Part shown: piece by piece, positions 20,285 through 45,864 of the stretch | Position numbering within the stretch: position 1 is the stretch's first letter | How the letters are laid out: every line of letters begins with the position of its first letter | Source: Linderina pennispora | Taxonomy: Eukaryota; Kickxellomycota; Kickxellomycetes; Kickxellales; Kickxellaceae | DNA: 64,000 bases | Reading direction: 5' to 3' | NCBI RefSeq assembly: GCF_002104995.1 | Contig: NW_024468260.1 | Location: 62,001 to 126,000, forward strand | Position numbers and translations under genes: made by a program | Notes under the pieces: model-generated | Seen by the model: only the letters and a program-made list of their open reading frames with translations | What the model was told of the DNA's origin: nothing | Database searches by the model: none

Positions 20285-20354
20285 AAGCAGCAGGAGAATG
20301 CACACAGCAACCTAATATTTCAGCTTATTTTGTAACTCATCTGTGACATCTCTT

Positions 20355-20618
20355 CTATCTTCGCGCGCTCCACCTCCCAGTTCTGCTACACCGCTCGCCA
20401 ACGGGCACATATCTTCTCTCTTCTCCATATGTATTTTGCTTAGCTGCCGTCTTCTTTTCTTCTACACTATCTTCCAGTTCATTCCAATGTGATTGAGATA
20501 CTCTACGTAAATCCAGGTAGTGTTGCAATCTTGTGCGCGCAGTCTGACCGTCCTGGCCAGGAAAGTGGTGGACGAAACAAGGGTATTTGCGGGCAATCGC
20601 AGAATAGTGCTGGCACAT
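20355..20618 (-). CDS. Small hypothetical ORF
   Basis: An 87-codon ATG frame on the minus strand between the bHLH gene and LCL3. It begins MCQHYSAIARKYPC and is charged and probably helical (for example SHWNELEDSVEEKK), without the low complexity of a shadow frame. No family is recognised. It may simply be chance open frame within a UTR. Confidence 0.25.
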   Translation of the reverse strand: MCQHYSAIARKYPCFVHHFPGQDGQTARTRLQHYLDLRRVSQSHWNELEDSVEEKKTAAKQNTYGEERRYVPVGERCSRTGRWSARR

Positions 20619-20762
20619 GATCCGTCGCTGTGGACCCAGGCTCCAGCTTTTTTATTTTTATTTTTTGTCTAGGCGGCAATGTAAACGCATTTCGCCAATC
20701 GCGTTTGTCCTCTCTTTTGCTTTCGAATTAGCTATATCTATTCACTCTGGTAGGGAGCTTGA

Positions 20763-21461
20763 ATGCACAGCAGCAACAGCAACAGCACCCGCCCACCCTC
20801 CAGCACAGACAGCTACTCTGAACGGTTCTACACGTACGCAAAGCACGGACTCTACCTCGGACTCACACTGGGCATCAGCTACAGACTATACAGAATGTTT
20901 CAGCGGTACCAGACAAGCGCAGATATCCCCGACAGCATAGTCAAGTCGCACCGGCCAATCCACGGCATCGTCATCGACGTATCCGACGGCGACACCTTGC
21001 GACTCTACCATACCCCGGCCCTGCAGTGGTTTTCAGCGCCGCCAGAGAAAAAGCGCGGCATGTCCAAATGGTCGATTTCCGTGCGTATCTCGGCGGTGGA
21101 TGCGCCCGAGGTGTCGCATTTCGGCAAGCCCGCGCAGCCATTGTCGAATGAGGCCAAGGAGTACTTGGCCAGCCAGGTGCTGGGCAAGCGGGTGACCGTG
21201 GTGCCGCTGGCCAAGGACCAGTATGGCCGCATTGTCGGCTCGGTGTACTACCGGTCCATGTATGTGTTCAAGTACGATGCGTCGCATGAGATGCTGAAGG
21301 CCGGGCTGGCTGTGCTGTACCGCGGCGGCAACGCGCAGTACAATGGCGAGAAGGAGCTGCTCGAGCGGATCGAGGAGGAAGCAAAGCGGGCGAAGCGCGG
21401 CGTGTGGGGCCTGAAGGGCAAGTTTGAGACGCCAGCCGCCTACAAGGCCAAGCACAAGTAA
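20763..21461 (+). CDS. LCL3: Mitochondrial membrane-anchored staphylococcal-nuclease-like protein LCL3
   Basis: 232 residues, intronless. A Ser-rich N-terminus is followed by one membrane-like segment (about 28-45, HGLYLGLTLGISY) and then a thermonuclease fold: VIDVSDGDTLRLYH, the active-site strand RISAVDAPEVSHFG, LGKRVTVVPLAKDQYGRIVG, and the C-terminal helix with RAKRGVWG. The Asp, Arg and Glu positions of the SNase active site appear retained. Yeast Lcl3 is a mitochondrial protein of unclear role, linked to lifespan by genetics. Its stop is 41 bp from that of SAM50, so the two genes probably share or overlap terminators. Confidence 0.9.
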   Translation: MHSSNSNSTRPPSSTDSYSERFYTYAKHGLYLGLTLGISYRLYRMFQRYQTSADIPDSIVKSHRPIHGIVIDVSDGDTLRLYHTPALQWFSAPPEKKRGMSKWSISVRISAVDAPEVSHFGKPAQPLSNEAKEYLASQVLGKRVTVVPLAKDQYGRIVGSVYYRSMYVFKYDASHEMLKAGLAVLYRGGNAQYNGEKELLERIEEEAKRAKRGVWGLKGKFETPAAYKAKHK

Positions 21462-21502
21462 CAGGATATATCTTTTTTTTGAAACAGGGTCACTCAAATA
21501 CA

Positions 21503-22999
21503 CTAGAGGAACTGGAACCCAAGGCCAAACTGCAGCTTCGGGTCGGGTCTATCTGTAATAGACGCTGTCAGCGGGAAGCACAGCGACAACTCGGCCCTGA
21601 CGATGCTGTGGCGGTACACCAGCCCGACGCCCACGGATGTCGACGGTGACATCAGGAACCGGCTGACGTGGGCCTTGGTCTGCAGGCCGCGCGAGTCCAG
21701 CAGTGCACACTGCCCAGCATTGGCAAACACGTGGCCACGCAGGGCATCGGTCCTAACAAGCGGCAGAGGCGTCAGCAGACTGACACCGGCAGCGTAGAAC
21801 ACGTCACCGCCCAGCGCATCGTTGTGGTCGCGCGGGCCGATCCCGCGGTGCTCGAAGCCGCGCACGCTGGTGGGCCCGCCGAGGAAGAAGCGGTCAGCCA
21901 TGGGCGTCCTGCTGCCGCCCAGGCCCCAGAGCAGCCCCGCCTGGGCGCTGGTGGTCAGCGACCAGCGGTCAGCCAGACCCTGGTTCGCTTGCACCTCAGC
22001 GAGAGCCTTGGCAAACTGCACATCGCCGCCCAGGCCCGCTACCTCCACCGACGTCTTCACTAGATTGCCTGTGGTGGGCACGGTAGGCGAGTCGCGCGAG
22101 TCGCTGGTGAACGTGTAAGCTATGCTGGATTTGAGCGTGTGGCCGGCCTCGCTGCGCAGCGACGGCGACGCGGCAAACCCGAGGTTAGCGAGCTCGCGCC
22201 ATGCTGCCACATACACAAGCTCGTGCTGCGCGCGGTCCCGGCTGACTTTGTATGCCAGCCCGACAGAGCGCCTTACCTCATCACAGCTCGAGTACGGCCG
22301 GTGGTCCAGCGTCGCCTGGTGAACCATCAGCTCGACCTTGCGCAGCGGATCGGCATTGACCGGGACACTCAGTAGGCCCTGGAATGCCCCCAGCGTCTTG
22401 GTGCCGCGCGCATAGTTTGCCTCCAGCGACTCACCGCCGCCCCACATGTTGTTTAGCCGCGCCATCACATTCGCCGTGCCCTCGTGGTCAGACGCGCCGA
22501 CGCCCGTGGTGATTGCGTATCGCCCGCCGTCCTCGCAGTCAAAGCTGACGCCGACCCCGTCGTCATCGGCCTTGTCCAGGTTTATCTGCACGCGCTTGGC
22601 GATTCCCAGCAGCTCGAGCTTTCCGGCCGCATACCGCAGCTCTTCAATGGCTCCCTTGACGGTTGTGGCTGCAAAGGCTGGCGCGACAATCTCGTTGAAC
22701 ACGCTGCGGCGGATCCGCGTTGCGCCTGTGATCGAGACATTGCTGATGTGCATTTTCTGCGCCCCGATATCCAGCGACTCGGGCGAGCGCTGGGGCCGCC
22801 GCAGGGCAGCACCCAGAATCCCGCGTGCGGTGAAACTGCTCTCGTCAGCCGCTGGGCCGTTCTCGGTGTCGTTGCTTCGAGTGAATCCGAGCGGCAGTGT
22901 CTAAGAGCGAAAGCATTGCTGGTCGGTTAGTCATGTTCCTTTAGAGAAGTAGGCTCACTGGCAGTTGCATTCGCCACGTACGTCGTCTGGTGCGCTCAT
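21503..22999 (-). CDS. SAM50: Mitochondrial outer-membrane assembly protein SAM50 (Omp85 family)
   Basis: The main exon 22900-21503 encodes 465 residues. A first exon of only six codons (22999-22982, MSAPDD) joined by a GTACGT donor to a TTAG acceptor gives 471. The N-terminal POTRA-like domain (HISNVSITGATRIRRSVF) precedes a 16-strand-type Omp85 barrel. The diagnostic PMADRFFLGGPTSVRGFEHRGIGPRD loop and a C-terminal FGLGFQFL, ending in an aromatic-hydrophobic signal, are visible. SAM50 inserts beta-barrel precursors such as porin and Tom40 into the outer membrane. The short first exon is inferred; an internal Met at 22753 would truncate part of the POTRA lead. It diverges from SEN34 across 182 bp. 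Confidence 0.9.
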
Positions 23000-23181
23000 T
23001 GCAAGTGTATGAAAAAAGTGTAATCAGCAAGACAAGATACGTGTTCCATACTCTTGCCAGCCCTCGCTCCTACAACAAGCCGTTGCCATTGCTCAGGCAG
23101 CGTGCAGATTTGATCGCGCATTGGCTTAGCTGATTTTCGCTTCCTGATACCCTCAACGTCTCTCCCGCCCTTTCGACAAGA

Positions 23182-23727
23182 ATGAGCCCCAGCCAGCCGC
23201 CTTTCGCGGTCGAGTGCACCGGCGGCAATGTCCTGGTGACCGATGTCGCCACGGCCATGGCGCTGCGTCGCGACCACCGCATCGTCGGCGCGCTAATCGC
23301 CTCGCACCCGGCCAAGCCTCAGCAAAACAACTACCTTGGTCTCCCGCTGCAGCTGCTGCCCGAAGAAGCCGCCGTACTGCAGCAAACCAACATCATCACC
23401 ATTACCGGCGACAAATTCGCCTGGCCGCAGTCCGACCGCGACACTGTGCGCCTCAAGCTGTACAAGCACTTCCGCGAGCTGGGGTACTATGTCACACGGG
23501 CCGTGAAGTTTGGCGGCGACTTCCTTTTGTACCCAGGCGAGCCAATGCGCTATCATTCACCGTTCGTAGCCACCCTGGTTGGGTTTGACGAGAAGTTCAG
23601 GCCCAGGGAGCTGGTTGCGCTGGGGAGACTTGGCACCAACGTCAAAAAGACCAGGCTGATGTGCGCGTGGGATGCGGACCGCCAGACATTCAGCATTATC
23701 AGCATGAACTGGTCTGCCATGGGCTGA
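23182..23727 (+). CDS. SEN34: tRNA-splicing endonuclease subunit SEN34
   Basis: 181 residues, intronless, shorter than the human protein but complete in the catalytic domain. The nuclease fold shows the triad Tyr at about 117 (LLYPGEPMRYH), His at about 125 and Lys at about 156 (GRLGTNVKKT), all in the family's spacing. In the heterotetrameric endonuclease with SEN2, SEN54 and SEN15, this subunit cuts the 3' splice site of intron-containing tRNA precursors. The N-terminal half keeps the small alpha/beta domain (NVLVTDVATAMALRRDHRIVG). It diverges from SAM50 and converges with SEC61 beta. Confidence 0.93.
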   Translation: MSPSQPPFAVECTGGNVLVTDVATAMALRRDHRIVGALIASHPAKPQQNNYLGLPLQLLPEEAAVLQQTNIITITGDKFAWPQSDRDTVRLKLYKHFRELGYYVTRAVKFGGDFLLYPGEPMRYHSPFVATLVGFDEKFRPRELVALGRLGTNVKKTRLMCAWDADRQTFSIISMNWSAMG

Positions 23728-23922
23728 TGATCCGCATAACGAAATCGCCCACCTTTGAAACCAAGCATACATACTGTTTCTCTACATTCTTCTGCCTCCA
23801 ACATCTGCGTCGCCCAACGTGTCTAAGAAAGTAAAATACCATCGGATAGTATAAAAGTAGACGGGAATATAAATTTTTAAGGAGGTTTTCCAAGTGAGAG
23901 CGAGCAAGAAGAAGGAAAGACT

Positions 23923-24489
23923 CTAGTTCTTTGTGCTGGTGAGCTTGCCGTAGATGTGCAGCAAGAACACCGACGCAATGAACACAAGGCTGAGCACAAG
24001 CACAACCACCGGATCCACCTTGAGGCCCGGCGCATCGTCCGTGTACAGCCGCATCATCGTCTGAGTGCTGCCCGTGGCCCGCGACACCTGCCGCCCAGTA
24101 GCTCCACCGCGGCTCGATGCCTGAGAGCCACCACGACGAGCCCTATGCAGAAATTACGAGCGGGGGATTAGCCAGTATATCGGATGCTGATACCGTTAGT
24201 CCCTCGGTCCTGGGCCCGGGGGAGATCGTCATCATTGGTCGGCGCCGTGCCCAAATCAGGGCGCGCTTTGGTCTGAAACTTACCTCAGGTTGCGAGGACC
24301 GGCACCAGCGGGGACCGGGGCGTTCTTAGCGGACGAGGATTCAGCCTATTCAGCAGTACACGCAGTTAGCTCTATGAACAACTCTGGCCCCTCATCACCT
24401 CCTCAATGCGAATTCCCGAACCGGCATTCTCATCTGACGATGACAACGCGCCAACAACCAGCACAAGTGCCCGCATATATACTTACCAT
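23923..24489 (-). CDS. SBH1: SEC61 beta subunit of the ER translocon (Sbh1)
   Basis: 94 residues from three exons that are too short or split to show as one long frame: 24489-24487 (ATG alone), 24345-24284 and 24142-23923. The first intron starts right after the initiator (ATG/GTAAGT). The joined protein has a flexible Ser/Ala/Gly-Arg N-terminus, the family signature [16 protein letters not shown], and one C-terminal tail anchor ([21 protein letters not shown]). It is the small tail-anchored partner of SEC61 alpha, whose gene also lies in this window (61820-63249). Both downstream splice junctions keep frame (NLR joined to ARRGG). Confidence 0.9.
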
Positions 24490-24997
24490 TGCGAATATAG
24501 AGGTGTTCGTGTGTGTATGTGTATGTGTGTGCTTGCTGCAAAGGTGCTCTGCTTGCTAGAGAAAGGTTCTGTGCTCTTCTTTTCTTCTCTGTAGAACGCG
24601 ACTGAGGTAGCCCGGGAGGAAGGACCTGGAAATGGAATACAAAGAGCTGGGTGTGGGAACAAGACCCTAAGGAAAGATATATTACTAAAAGTGAGGAGGC
24701 TAAAGAGGAAAACCAGGAGCCTGCTAGAACCTGCGATTTTTCGTTAAGGCTGCCAGTGCGTTCAGCGAGCCCGGCCAAAAAACCTCCTAGGTACTGTTCG
24801 TGTTCCCAGCCTGTGTGCCCGGCCTGCGATCTCTACAGCCAGAGTCGCTGAGCATTGGAAAAAGTTGGCTATTAAAAGGCCGATCGCACTGGCAGCCAAT
24901 GGGTGCGCGCAAACAAATGGCATCGGCTGTGATCGCTAGATTACAGACGGGTCAGCTGGCCCAGGTGATCAAGGATGGGAGTGAGGCGTTTTATTTT
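24490..24997. other. Intergenic with a GT-rich microsatellite
   Basis: Upstream region of SEC61 beta and 3' flank of the dehydrogenase gene. At 24503-24532 there is a short imperfect (GT)n/(GTAT) tract. No gene is seen. Confidence 0.5.
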
Positions 24998-25768
24998 CTA
25001 AGCACTGTACTTGGCAAGCTCAGGGTCGCTGTACCGGATAAACCTTCCAGTCAGACCGTGGTCGGCTCCAAGAGCGAGGTTGCAGATGATGCGTCCTGGA
25101 ATGTCTGCCGCAACCTTGCTCGCTTGAAGGATGCTATTGACGTTGCTACTCTCGGGTATCGTATCCTCGATCTCGTTCATCAGACAGGTAAGCATGTCGG
25201 TTTCGACTACTCCCGGGTCCAGAGCAACAAAAGTGATACTCGGCTCCTCGAGTGCTAGCCCTGCAGTAACGAGGTTCAGCGCTGCTTTCGACGCCCCGTA
25301 CGAAGATTGATTAACAAACGGTTCTTTGCCTGCCAAAGACGACAAATTCACAACCCTGCCTTTCGCCTGGCGTAGATAGGGGAGCGACTTCTGGATCAGA
25401 CCAACGGGTGCAGTGACATTAGTAGCAAACACCTCTGCCAAACTGTCAAGTGGTTTGGTTGCAAGGGCACCGTATGTTCCCAAGGTGGCAGCGTTATTGA
25501 CTAGCGCGACCAGTGTGCCAGCTTTAACCGCCATATCAACGGCCTGCTGCTGGGTGGACTCGTCCTTGACATCGCCGGCAAGTGGAAGGAACTTGGCGGA
25601 AACTGGGAGTTGCGCCGCTTCCCTTGACAGGGACTCAAGGCTGCTGACGTTGCGGGCCATCCCAACAACAGATATATCCTTGGACAAAAGAAAAAGCGCG
25701 ACGCTCCTGCCGATTCCACGCGAAGCACCGGTTACTATGGCGACGTTGTTAGGTTTGTCAGGGGACAT
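24998..25768 (-). CDS. Short-chain dehydrogenase/reductase (Irc24/sepiapterin-reductase-like)
   Basis: 256 residues, intronless. Classical SDR features: the cofactor motif TGASRGIG at about 13-20, DV at about 66-67, NNAAT at 91-95, active-site Ser at about 143 (NLSSLAG), and the YGASK motif with Tyr about 157 and Lys about 161. The PGVVETDM stretch follows. An Arg soon after the second strand (MARN) fits a preference for NADP(H). Yeast relatives of this type (Irc24, YIR035C) reduce small diketones, but the substrate here cannot be read. It lies tandem to SEC61 beta on the same strand. Confidence 0.88.
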   Translation of the reverse strand: MSPDKPNNVAIVTGASRGIGRSVALFLLSKDISVVGMARNVSSLESLSREAAQLPVSAKFLPLAGDVKDESTQQQAVDMAVKAGTLVALVNNAATLGTYGALATKPLDSLAEVFATNVTAPVGLIQKSLPYLRQAKGRVVNLSSLAGKEPFVNQSSYGASKAALNLVTAGLALEEPSITFVALDPGVVETDMLTCLMNEIEDTIPESSNVNSILQASKVAADIPGRIICNLALGADHGLTGRFIRYSDPELAKYSA

Positions 25769-26323
25769 AGTGATATATAAAATGTATTAAGCAGTGAAGT
25801 TGAGTGAAGAAAAAGTGTTGCTGGATAGCTGGCTATCGGGGTTCACCTAGTGCTTCTTCAGCCACCTTTTGACCAAGTGATGTCCCGTTTTAGGCGCAGT
25901 GTTGTCAGGCATCTGTTGGCTGTGTAGCGCAACAGGACAATTGCCCAATGTGAATCAAATAGTGTCTATGTATATATATATGCGCAATCGCCATTGTCTG
26001 AAAATAGTTAGAGGTCTTGTTGTCTTGGCAAACGAGCTCCTTGCGAGAGGGTGAAAATAGTGCAATATGGCATGCTGAGCACACGCTTCATGGCAGCCAT
26101 GATTCCCCTATCACCGTCCAAGATACGTATTGCAGCTCATTAGGTGGTTAAATAGTTGAAAGTACCTCCTACAAAATGGACCCATCTGTTGTAGTCTGGC
26201 CACAAGCGCTTCTGACTTGTGAAAATAAAATATACACGGTATAGCATCGTAAACACTTCATGTTGGATGTATTGGGACATTCAAGTAAAAGGGAGATTTG
26301 GCACAGGCAAATGATTAATATGC
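25769..26323. other. Intergenic, no gene supported
   Basis: AT-rich, with a TATATATATA tract near 25972. It holds the 5' side of the dehydrogenase gene and the 3' flank of the giant repeat gene. Confidence 0.5.
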
Positions 26324-40334
<14,011 letters not shown>

Positions 40335-41897
40335 TCTTCAGAGAAGGACAGGAGAGCTTACAAATAATGTAGAAACTAGTACTTTTTGATGCTTGTCTAG
40401 GCAAAGGAAATGGCTGCTCTAAATTACAGGTGTTATATGAAAACGCAGAGTAAATATACACGGTAGTTGGTGTGTTTAGAGGCAGGAATTACGAGTGGAA
40501 AAAGTAGTAAATATAGACGGGTTGGTGGTTCTTCTTTGGAGTTTGGGCTCTGAGCTATGGCGATAGAAAAGAAGAAAAAGGTGGGTGGGCAGGAAAAAAA
40601 GGAAAGCGACGGCAGTCGGAAGGGAGAACTACGGTAGATATATGGCCACCAAATGTCGCCAACATGGCGAGGGGTGGGTTGCCGACCCGCCCCCTTTTAG
40701 GGCAACATAAGCCTCAAAAATTTCGAAACACATGCTTGCAAGACAATATTTCGCCACACAACCCGCCTGTAGCGATGCGAAACATAAACAACCTTATTGC
40801 ACTCTACATCCAGCATCTTCTCTTCGTTTATGACTCGGAGATATTCCAGCTTATTTTCGTGCTGTATAGTCACGAATATACAGAAGCGGCGAGGTTGGCA
40901 GGTTTCCCACCACTGCAAAATAGTGCATTCCTACGACAGAAAGCTGAGTTTGAAAGTCGGGATGTGCCCGGCTTGCCCTCCACCCCTTACCCGAAAGGGT
41001 CTGGGATGGGCACTACATGTCGAGGAGAATTGGAGCATCTATCCCTGCAAATCGCTCATTGTCGGGGATGTGCCAATATCAGGCCACATGAGTCGCTCGT
41101 GCATACAGAAGAGAGTGCGAAATGGCCTGCACCACCTCTGCATCCATGCATCCGGCGTCAAAAAATCCGCAGACATCTCCCCTCGTCCGAAAGCACACCA
41201 TGCACATGTCCCAAGTATCCCCCCAACATGCTGCAGTGGCCCATGTTCAGCGTCGCTCTATCGCCTATTTTTGTGCACGTACGCAGCAATGTCTATTCGT
41301 GCACCCGGTGTTGACAAGATTTTCCACCGCCGGTTGCATAAGAGTCATGGGACATGCACTTCCGGACGGATTTTCGATTCGTGCAATGAAGCACCACCAT
41401 GGGCTGGCAAACGTCGGTTGGCAATTGTGTGTAGGTGCGTGTTTTTCCTAAACCAGAATAAACACGACAATGCCGGGTGGCAAAAGGTGCGCCTCGTAAT
41501 AGGAGCCATTTGAACGGCAAATAGTATCTGAGCGGGGGGATATAGTGTAGTTAGACAACGCAGACATGCCAACGCGAGCAGGTATTGCAACAAAAAGAAT
41601 GAGCTGACGCCAACAGATGGCATTATGTGCCCTAAAGGAGAAGGTGATTTGCAGACGGGCGTTCTCGGACATTGCGAGCTGTACCGGCATAGGGTCAACC
41701 AAAATATCCACATCCCTTTTGCCCATCCCCCAAAAACGCAGACCCAGAACGCAAGGTTTTGCTTCAGTCAAAACGCAAATGGATAAAAAAGAGAAAATCT
41801 ACCACTATATGCATGTCTGTGCACCGCCAGGGCATGCATCCGAGACAGCACATCACCCCATTCTTGTCGATCAGCTGTGACGCTGGGAACAGCATCC
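40335..41897. other. Intergenic, no gene supported
   Basis: Contains the promoter side of the giant gene and the 3' flank of PRP22. Frames of up to 238 codons exist on the plus strand (40664-41513), but they overlap in different phases and look neither conserved nor codon-biased. Confidence 0.5.
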
Positions 41898-44800
41898 TCA
41901 TCCAAACGTCTGCTTGGCCCTCCTTGGCTTCTGCACCCTGCTGATACGCCACTCGTTCGGCTTTTCGAAGCGGTTGTAAAGCGGCTCCAGCCGCTCCTTG
42001 CGCTTGCGCTTCGAAATCTTCGTTGCATCGGCCTCCTTGAAGAAGGTGGGCGCCATCTCCACCAGCCATTTGGGGTCCACCAGAGTCACCTCCCGCATGT
42101 ACTCCTTGGACGTCATGACCAGCTCGTGGTAGATGACCCACTCGGGGTTCTTGTTGAACAGCGCGCTCGACGGATGCATGTGGACCATAGTGCCCTCCAC
42201 CAGCGTCTTGTATCCCTCCTGCGGGTCACGCTTCGCCGCATGGCGGAAGAAGCCGGCGCAGAGGGCACGCCGGACTGGGTCGAAATTGCGCTCGCCGCAG
42301 CTCACAATGTCCTGCTTGTATCTGTCCATGATGCCTACCATCTGCTTGCGGATATCCGAAACCGTCCGCAGCCTCCGGTATTGCAAGTAGTTGTCAAAGC
42401 ACCAGCTGTTGCTAAAGCTTGACGCCTTCCAGGAGTTGTACACTGTCAGCAGCGTGAGGTGGTCGCCCTCGGGCTGGTGGAACTTTGCCTTCTTCGAGTC
42501 AGCGGCTGCCTGCTTCTCCCGCGGGCGGTAAAATACCGTGCCATCAGACGACAGCATAGGCGGCAATGGTCAGAATCTCTTCGCTGCACCCAAGCTCAAC
42601 ACTTCGCCAGCAGCGACTTGGCTAGCTCGGGGCTCATCGGGAATTCAGCCATCTTGCGGCCGATGCGTGTCAGCAGGCCCTCGCTGTCAATTGCGCCCAG
42701 CGAGTATAGCAGCTCCAATGACGACACCAGCGCCTGCACAGGCGGCGGGTCCATGAAGTCATAGCCAATCAGGTCGTTGATGACCCATGGCCTTGAGCTG
42801 CAGCACCGTCGACGATAGGTTGACACGCTGTATCTCGGGCACACTGTTTGGCAGCATCTCGTTGTGAAAGGCCTGCTCGGTGTACAGCCGGTAGCACTTG
42901 CCAGGACCAGTGCGCCCAGCTCGGCCAGCACGCTGGTTCGCTTGGGCCTGCGAGATGGGCGTCACGATCAGCTGGTCCATGCCTGTCTTGGAGTCAAATG
43001 TCATTTGCTTGACGAAGCCTGGGTCCACCACATAGTAGATGCCGTCGATGGTTACCGACGTCTCGGCGATGTTGGTCGATATCACAATCTTGCGCGAGCC
43101 AGGCGGTGCCGGTTCGAATATGCGCGACTGCATGTCTGACGGCAGCGACGAGTACACGGGCAGGATGATCAGCTCAGGGGCAGTAGAGCCGAGCGCCTTC
43201 ATGCGCTCAAACAGAATCTCACAGGCAGTGTCAATCTCCTCCTGACCCGTCAAAAACAGAAGAATGTCGCCTGGCGGCTCCCTCAAGTGTATGTCCATGA
43301 CGGTTTGCAGAGACGCATCGAGGTAGTCGGACGCGGGTTCGAGCGAAAACAGCTTCTGTACCGGGAATGTGCGCCCTGGGATCGAAAAGATGGGGCAGTT
43401 GTTGAAGTACTTTGAGAACTTTTCTGCGTCCAGCGTGGCTGATGTGATAATGACCTTCATGTCGTGCCGCCTCTTGCAGAGGCCCTTGAGCAAGGCAAAC
43501 AGCACATCGGTGTTGATTCCGCGCTCGTGCGCCTCATCGAGCATGACCACCGAGTACCGACGCAGCTCCGGGTCAACCAGAATCTCACGGATCAGCATAC
43601 CCTCAGTGCAGTACTTGATACGGGTCTCGGGCGATGTGCAGTCCTCATATCGGAATCGTGTACCCGACCTCGGCGCCTAGCCGGCACCCAACCTCCTCGG
43701 CCACGCGCTTCGCAACACTTGTGGCGGCAACTCGTCTGGGCTGCGTGCATCCAATGCGGCCGCGCCTCGCGAAGCCCTCCTCGTACATGTACTGCGTCAG
43801 CTGCGTGGTCTTTCCCGATCCAGTCTCGCCCACGACCACCAGGAACTGGTTGTCTCGGACTGCCTCAATGAACAGGTCCCGTAGGTCATACACCGGCAGA
43901 CTCTTGCGCTGGTCCTGGATCGAAAGGTCTGTGATTTTTCCATATGTCACGGCCTTGCCCTGCACGGCTCGCTGCCACTCGGGCATATCACCACCGCGTG
44001 CTTTATCGGCGATATCTGCTGCTATGCCACGCAGATCCTGGGCGAAGTTGCGCTCCCCTGGCGCCGGCATCGGGTCCTCCCACGGCCGGTTCAGATCCTT
44101 TGGCAGGTTGTCCAGCTCAGCCTCGGCCTCCTGCCGCTTCAGCTCCTTGCGCTCTTGGGCCAACGCTGCACTTGCCAACGCTGCTCGGTTCAGCGTGCCC
44201 TCAGGCACCTTGACGACCTTGACAGGGCTCAGCTGCATTGTATGTGCTGTCTGCCCGCGCAGGAACGCCGGTTCCTCCTCCCGCAGCTCGATATCCATCT
44301 CCTCCTCATCGTCCTCGATAACCAAGTTTCCGTCTTCATCAACTTCGTCCAGATCCGGATAGTCAGCTCGGTTCAGGACGCCTGACGCAATGAGCTGCTT
44401 GATCTCCCACCGCTCTGGTGAGGTCATGCGCTTAACACTCTTGCTGCTCTTGCTGGTAGACGCTGGTAGTTTGGCTTCGCGCCCATGCCCCTGGCATGGG
44501 GATAGCCGGCGGTCGAGTCACTCGAGTGAATGAGTTATATGATTCGCTGTCTCTTGGATCGTCCCGGAGCGGTGGTGCCAGGTCTTCCCCAGTTGCTTGG
44601 TCCACGTCCTTCATTGACAGGCCGACTTTGCTGCCAACCACCGAGACAACCTTTGACCTTGACTCGCTGGTCGCGATCCAGAACCTCACGCGGATTTCCG
44701 AGACGTACGCCCTTTTGGATCGCCGAAATGTGAACAAGACCCTCAACCCTGCCCCTGACCCCTTCCAATGCCACAAATGCGCCAAAATCCTTCAGGTTGG

Positions 44801-45598
44801 TGACACGCCCATCATAGATCTTGTATAGAATTGGCGCATCGTCTACACGCGATGACGAGTGCCGGTCACTGTACCGACCGTAAGAGAACCCGCTTCTCCG
44901 ATCATCATGGTGGCGGTCGTTGTCTCTGTCGCTGTGTCGCGGTCTATAGTCTCTGTCATCATAGCGGCGCTCAGACCTCTTTGCCGTCGTGCCTTCTCCG
45001 ATCATGGTGATATGACGGCGACCTCGATCTATCTCTGCCGCTTCCATGACGGTCACGGTCACGGTCACGGTCACGGTCACGGTCACGGTCACGGTCACGG
45101 TCACGGTCACGATCTCTTCCACGGTCACGATCCCTGCCACGATCCTCGTACTCACGTCGGCTCGATCCACCTTCTCTTCGACTGCCCTTCAACATCGACC
45201 CAACATGTCTATCAATGTCACTCTCCATGATCCGCTCCGCCTCTGAAAACGCCCTGGCTTTCTCGGGGTCATCAGGAATCGACAGACCAGGAAAAAGAGC
45301 CGCCTTTTCCGTCGCAGATTTTGCTGTAACTCCCTGCCCGCCTTTTGGCTTTTTTGATTTCGGCTGCATGGCTTGTGATCAGCCGGTGCAGAGTCTGTAT
45401 AAAGGCTTCCGAGAACCCACTCTCGTCCTGGTCGAGTTTATTCTTGAACTCGGCATAGCCACTGCTCGAGTCGTGAAGATGGATGATGTAGTCGGCGACG
45501 TCGCGGTCAGAGATGCCAATGTGGTTCGAGAGCTCGTCAGTGATCTTTGTCACCAGTGAGAGCCTTTCCAGCTTTTCTAATTCGGTTTCGTCACCCAT
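41898..45598 (-). CDS. PRP22: DEAH-box spliceosomal RNA helicase PRP22/DHX8 (with frameshifts)
   Basis: An intronless gene of about 1,230 codons, the size of human DHX8. Order: N-terminal helical domain ([13 protein letters not shown]), an Arg-Asp/Ser repeat region, the S1 RNA-binding domain ([15 protein letters not shown]), the [10 protein letters not shown] linker, then motifs I GETGSGKT, Ia [44 protein letters not shown] and [10 protein letters not shown], and the helicase-associated C-terminal domain. It releases spliced mRNA from the spliceosome. The reading frame is broken at about 45371, 44995, 44650, 44480, 43660, 42790, 42602 and 42556. Removing a single base at each restores family-like sequence, so assembly error is likely. 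Diverges from UMP1. Confidence 0.92.
45051..45110 (-). repeat. Ten exact GGTCAC hexamers inside PRP22
   Basis: 60 bp of perfect tandem GGTCAC on the plus strand. It codes for alternating Arg-Asp on the sense strand, the RD-rich region typical of DHX8-type PRP22. Such a perfect tract is prone to length change. Confidence 0.9.
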
Positions 45599-45864
45599 GG
45601 TTTATTGGAAAAAAAATGAATACTGCACATTACGAAGGTGCAAATTTCGAAAAATATGCGGGTTGAAATATGTACCCAGATGGCATTTTGCTGAAATTAT
45701 GCGCGAATCACGTGTGCCACTAAGCGTGCGTCATTTCGATTTTTTTCTCTGGGTGTGTACGCAAGCACTCGGCAAACCACGGGCTTCTAACTCCTTGGCT
45801 GTATATTTGCTGGTTCTTGTCTTTCCCCTCCAATCCACACAATTTTCCACATACCTTTTTTACA

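Noticed and set aside
40664-41513. Plus-strand frames of 216 and 238 codons
   Set aside because: Mutually overlapping in different phases, no domain, no splice logic, and a composition unlike the real genes around them.
44859-45246. Plus-strand His/Gly and Val/Thr repeat frames at the hexamer tract
   Set aside because: They are translations of the GGTCAC repeat in other frames; the sense reading is the Arg-Asp region of PRP22.
41898-45598. PRP22 as a multi-intron gene
   Set aside because: The breaks between pieces are single bases with conserved sequence on both sides; there is no room for introns and no donor/acceptor pairs.
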